From the NCBI GenBank assembly GCA_046758465.1, contig JBHIAG010000096.1, forward strand, positions 1 through 7,228: a stretch of 7,228 bases of DNA. The letters run 5' to 3'. A program made the translations under genes and the position numbers. Positions 5,200 through 7,228 of the stretch are shown piece after piece (within the stretch, counting starts at the first letter, position 1; each line of letters opens with the position of its first letter). Below the pieces are notes generated by a model. That model was given only the letters and a program-made list of their open reading frames with translations, ran no database searches and had not been told where the DNA came from. The DNA comes from JBHIAG01 sp046758465. GTDB taxonomy: Bacteria > Acidobacteriota > Terriglobia > Acidiferrales > 2-02-FULL-67-57.

Positions 5200-5350
5200 A
5201 TCGCCGCTACCACTAGCTGCGGTGCAGTGCGGGAACTCCATTGCTACGCTAAAAACTCTGCGCGGCTTTACCTGTGGTAGGCCAAAAGACCCAGCTATCT
5301 CGCAGTGGTATGCAGCCAGGCCTGTGGGGGCGAGAGTGTGGTAAGGTAGC

Positions 5351-5365
5351 GGCTCACAATGAGCC
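5351..5365 (+). promoter_or_regulatory. Leader hairpin before the dehydrogenase
   Basis: GGCTCA-CAA-TGAGCC, a perfect six-pair stem with a three-base loop. It ends 26 bases before the ATG at 5392, just upstream of a purine-rich AGGGGGAG ribosome-binding site (5382-5389). Its role is unknown; it could be coincidental. Confidence 0.35.
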
Positions 5366-5391
5366 AGCGGTAGAGAAGGGAAGGGGGAGAG

Positions 5392-6420
5392 ATGAAGGCA
5401 GTTGTTTTTTCCGAGCATGGTGGGCCGCAGGTGCTGCGCTACACAGAGGTGGGGGAGCCGAAGCTGGGGCCGACCGACGTGCTGGTGCGGGTGCGGGCGT
5501 GCGCGTTGAACCACCTGGACCTGTGGGTGCGGAACGGCCTGCCGGGAGTGCAGATCCCCATGCCGCACATTCTTGGCAGCGACATTGCGGGGGAAGTGGC
5601 GAAGGTGGGCGAGCAGGTGAAGAAGGTGCAGGTGGGGCAGCGGGTGGCGCTGGCGCCGGGGCTGAGTTGTAACCAGTGCGAGGCCTGCCTGGCGGGCAAC
5701 GACAACCTCTGCCGGCGGTACACGATTTTCGGCTACCTGGTGGATGGCGGCTGCGCCGACTACGTGCGCTCACCCGAGGTGAATGTCATCCCCATCCCGG
5801 ACCATCTCAGTTTCAATGAGGCGGCGGCGGTGCCGTTGGTGTTCCTGACCGCCTGGCACATGCTCATCAGTCGGGCGCAGCTTAGGGCGGGCGAGGAGGT
5901 ACTGGTGCTGGGGGCGGGCAGCGGCGTCGGCAGCGCGGCCGTCCAGATTGCGAAGTTGACGGGCGCGCGGGTGATTGCGACGGCGGGCAGCAACGACAAG
6001 CTGAAACGGGCGAAGGAGCTGGGCGCCGATGAAGTCATCAACCACAGCAAGCAGGACATCGCCGAGGGGGTCAGGCGGTTGACGAGCCGGCGGGGTGTGG
6101 ACGTGGTCTTCGAGCACGTGGGAGCCGCCACCTGGGAGAAGAGCCTGGCGAGCTTGGCGCCGACGGGCCGCTTGGTGACCTGCGGGGCGACCACCGGGGC
6201 GGAGGCGAGGCTCGACATCCGTTTTCTGTTCACGCGGCAGTGGTCGTTGCTGGGCAGCTACATGGGGACGCGGGGAGAGTTGTTCACCGTCCTGAAGCTG
6301 GTGGGGCAGGGCAAGCTGCGGGCGGTGGTGAACCGGACGTTTCCGCTCCAAGAGGCCGCGCAGGCGCACGCGCTGCTGGAGAAGCGGCAGCAGTTTGGTA
6401 AGATTGTGCTGAATCCGTAG
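5392..6420 (+). CDS. Medium-chain zinc-type dehydrogenase / quinone oxidoreductase-like
   Basis: A 342-residue MDR-superfamily oxidoreductase. The N-terminal GroES-like domain has the structural-zinc ligands C93, C96, C99 and C107 (CxxCxxCx7C). The Rossmann domain has 'LVLGAGSGVGSAAVQIAKL' (171-189), and 'ATAGSNDKLKRAKELGADEVI' (196-216, read in two parts) carries Ser200 with Lys203, Lys205 and Arg206, a pattern that usually favours NADPH. The catalytic-zinc motif GHExxG is replaced by 'GSDIAG' (62-67), and 'CALNHLDLWVRNG' (37-49) resembles quinone-oxidoreductase-type proteins. It therefore looks like a protein with structural zinc but without catalytic zinc, likely reducing quinones or activated alkenes rather than oxidising simple alcohols. 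The start is supported by AGGGGGAG at 5382-5389. The nitroreductase gene follows 49 bases downstream. Confidence 0.9.
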   Translation: MKAVVFSEHGGPQVLRYTEVGEPKLGPTDVLVRVRACALNHLDLWVRNGLPGVQIPMPHILGSDIAGEVAKVGEQVKKVQVGQRVALAPGLSCNQCEACLAGNDNLCRRYTIFGYLVDGGCADYVRSPEVNVIPIPDHLSFNEAAAVPLVFLTAWHMLISRAQLRAGEEVLVLGAGSGVGSAAVQIAKLTGARVIATAGSNDKLKRAKELGADEVINHSKQDIAEGVRRLTSRRGVDVVFEHVGAATWEKSLASLAPTGRLVTCGATTGAEARLDIRFLFTRQWSLLGSYMGTRGELFTVLKLVGQGKLRAVVNRTFPLQEAAQAHALLEKRQQFGKIVLNP

Positions 6421-6469
6421 AGCGAGCCGATTTTCCACTCCGAGCCAGCGCAAGCGAACCGGGGGTCTG

Positions 6470-7087
6470 ATGAGCCAGAAACCTGCTGACACGGAATATC
6501 CAATTCACGAGTTGCTGCGGCAGCGCTGGAGCCCGCGGGCGTTCGCCGCGCGCAGCGTGGAGCCGGAGAAGCTGCGGAGCCTGTTTGAGGCGGTGCGCTG
6601 GGCGCCGTCGTCATTCAACGAGCAGCCGTGGAGCTTCCTGGTGGCGATCCGGGAGACCCCGGGCGAATACGAGCGTATGCTCAGTTGCTTGGTAGAGGGA
6701 AACATCCGGTGGGCGCAGAACGCCCCGGTGCTGCTGCTCTCGGTGGCGAAGCTGCACTTTGAGCGAACCGGGAAGCCGAACCGGCACGCGTTTCACGACG
6801 TGGGGCTGGGAGCCGAGAACCTAGTGATGCAGGCGACGGCGCTGGGGCTCACCGTGCACCAGATGGCTGGCTTCCAGGTGGAGAAGGCGCGTGCGCTGTT
6901 CGGCATCCCCGAGGGCTATGAGCCGGTGGCGATGATGGCGGTGGGCTATGCCGCGGAGGCGGACAGTCTGCCAGAGGAGTTACGGGCGCGCGAGTTGGCG
7001 CCGCGGACGCGTAAGGCGCTGGAAGAGTTTGTGTTCACGGGCGGCTGGGGGAAGGCCTCGCCGCTGGTCAGCGGCGGCAGCGGCTAG
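6470..7087 (+). CDS. Nitroreductase-family flavoprotein
   Basis: A 205-residue FMN-dependent nitroreductase-fold protein. Family marks are 'RQRWSPRAF' (17-25, the Arg-Ser-x-Arg FMN-binding start), 'APSSFNEQPWSFLVA' (45-59), 'HDVGLGAENLVMQATALGL' (109-127) and 'GYEPVAMMAVGY' (149-160). Such enzymes act as cytoplasmic homodimers and reduce nitro compounds, quinones or enones with NAD(P)H; the natural substrate is unknown. GGGGG at 6461-6465 lies four bases before the ATG. Close spacing to the dehydrogenase suggests co-transcription and related reductive functions. The Gly/Ser-rich last ten residues are non-conserved, and the purine-rich 9-mer block starts 16 bases after the stop. Confidence 0.92.
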   Translation: MSQKPADTEYPIHELLRQRWSPRAFAARSVEPEKLRSLFEAVRWAPSSFNEQPWSFLVAIRETPGEYERMLSCLVEGNIRWAQNAPVLLLSVAKLHFERTGKPNRHAFHDVGLGAENLVMQATALGLTVHQMAGFQVEKARALFGIPEGYEPVAMMAVGYAAEADSLPEELRARELAPRTRKALEEFVFTGGWGKASPLVSGGSG

Positions 7088-7103
7088 GTGGCAATTGCGG
7101 GAG

Positions 7104-7148
7104 GCAGAGGAAGCAGAGGAAGCAGAGGAAGCAAACGAGGCAAATGAT
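7104..7148 (+). repeat. Second block of purine-rich 9-mers
   Basis: Three exact GCAGAGGAA units, then GCAAACGAG and a decayed GCAAATGAT. Same unit and same orientation as 5022-5084. Together the two blocks flank the dehydrogenase/nitroreductase pair and the structured intergenic region as direct repeats. Confidence 0.88.
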
Positions 7149-7150
7149 TA

Positions 7151-7191
7151 GAGGTTATTGCATAACCTCCCCCCTGGCGGGGGGGGGGGGG
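7151..7191. repeat. Hairpin and poly-G tract
   Basis: GAGGTTAT-TGC-ATAACCTC (7151-7169) is a perfect eight-pair hairpin. The six Cs starting at 7169 can pair across TGGC with the start of a 13-G run (7179-7191). No T-run follows, so termination is doubtful. The homopolymer may be real or a sequencing/assembly error; nothing recognisable follows to the window end. Confidence 0.5.
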
Positions 7192-7228
7192 CGGCCGGCC
7201 ACACAAACCCCGGGGGAAACAAGGGCGT

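Larger units (their letters stand above)
5116..5247. repeat. Cluster of GTAGC-starting inverted modules
   Basis: Four related segments of about 20 bases begin with GTAGC: plus strand from 5116 (GTAGCGGCGAGGAATGCG) and from 5140 (GTAGCTGGCATTCCTCGCC), and minus strand from 5210 (GTAGCGGCGATGATCCCGC) and from 5247 (GTAGCAATGGAGTTCCCGC). The 5115-5125 arm is an exact 11-base inverted match of 5201-5211. The layout resembles a REP/BIME or small MITE-like unit; no target duplication is clear. Confidence 0.55.
4969..5391. other. Gene-free structured intergenic region
   Basis: These 423 bases separate the divergent xdhC and dehydrogenase genes. They hold a block of purine-rich 9-mers, a strong terminator hairpin, a second hairpin, a group of GTAGC-starting modules, and a leader with a short hairpin before the dehydrogenase. 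No credible protein-coding frame is seen. Promoters for both flanking genes should lie here, but none stands out. Confidence 0.7.

Noticed and set aside
5111..5213. Transcription attenuator or riboswitch for the dehydrogenase
   Set aside because: The competing distal arm is transcribed after the T-run, so it could not prevent termination in the usual way; no known riboswitch core was recognised.
7151..7191. Intrinsic terminator of the nitroreductase unit
   Set aside because: The hairpin is followed by Cs and Gs, with no T-run on the plus strand.

Overview
The window is GC-rich bacterial DNA. The gene content (orphan XdhC/MobA-like molybdenum-cofactor pair, cofactor-binding redox enzymes, a cytoplasmic BtuF-like protein, a NifU-like scaffold of unusual form) and the short intergenic repeats would fit a soil or environmental Acidobacteriota genome. 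That assignment rests on remembered family resemblance and cannot be proven here. No rRNA, tRNA, transposase or CRISPR array was seen.

Layout. (1) Positions 1-2646, minus strand, form a compact probable operon read right to left. It holds a radical SAM/SPASM-like protein (2646-1474), an orphan BtuF-like substrate-binding-fold protein (1413-571), a GAF protein resembling free methionine-R-sulfoxide reductase (574-95), and the 5' end of a thioredoxin-like redoxin gene that leaves the window (94-1). The last three are joined by an ATGA overlap and a TGA-ATG junction. (2) Divergent from this, on the plus strand, is a small IscU/NifU-like scaffold (2775-3140) that lacks the third cluster-ligand cysteine. 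(3) Positions 3141-3398 hold a perfect hairpin and what looks like a short remnant of a DUF1232/YkvA-type gene. (4) On the minus strand, xdhC (4968-4051) is followed by a MobA/MocA-like nucleotidyltransferase (4001-3399). This is a typical pair for maturing molybdenum hydroxylases, but no hydroxylase subunit gene lies in the window. (5) Positions 4969-5391 carry no gene. They are dense in structure: seven tandem purine-rich 9-mers, a strong intrinsic terminator with no obvious gene to terminate, and a cluster of related GTAGC-starting inverted modules. (6) On the plus strand, a medium-chain dehydrogenase (5392-6420) and a nitroreductase-family flavoprotein (6470-7087) probably form a two-gene unit. 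It is followed by a second block of the same purine-rich 9-mers and a hairpin/poly-G tail.

How the genes fit together. The operon at 1-2646 mixes an Fe-S enzyme with thiol redox functions, and the GAF protein (if a sulfoxide reductase) would need a thioredoxin-like reductant such as the downstream redoxin. The scaffold beside it could serve Fe-S enzymes such as the radical SAM protein. The dehydrogenase/nitroreductase pair suggests NAD(P)H-dependent reduction of quinones, enones or nitro compounds. The most notable items outside the ordinary genes are the structured 4969-5391 region, heptamer repeats occupying the ribosome-binding position of the MobA-like gene, a palindromic element inside the 3' end of xdhC, and the missing scaffold cysteine.
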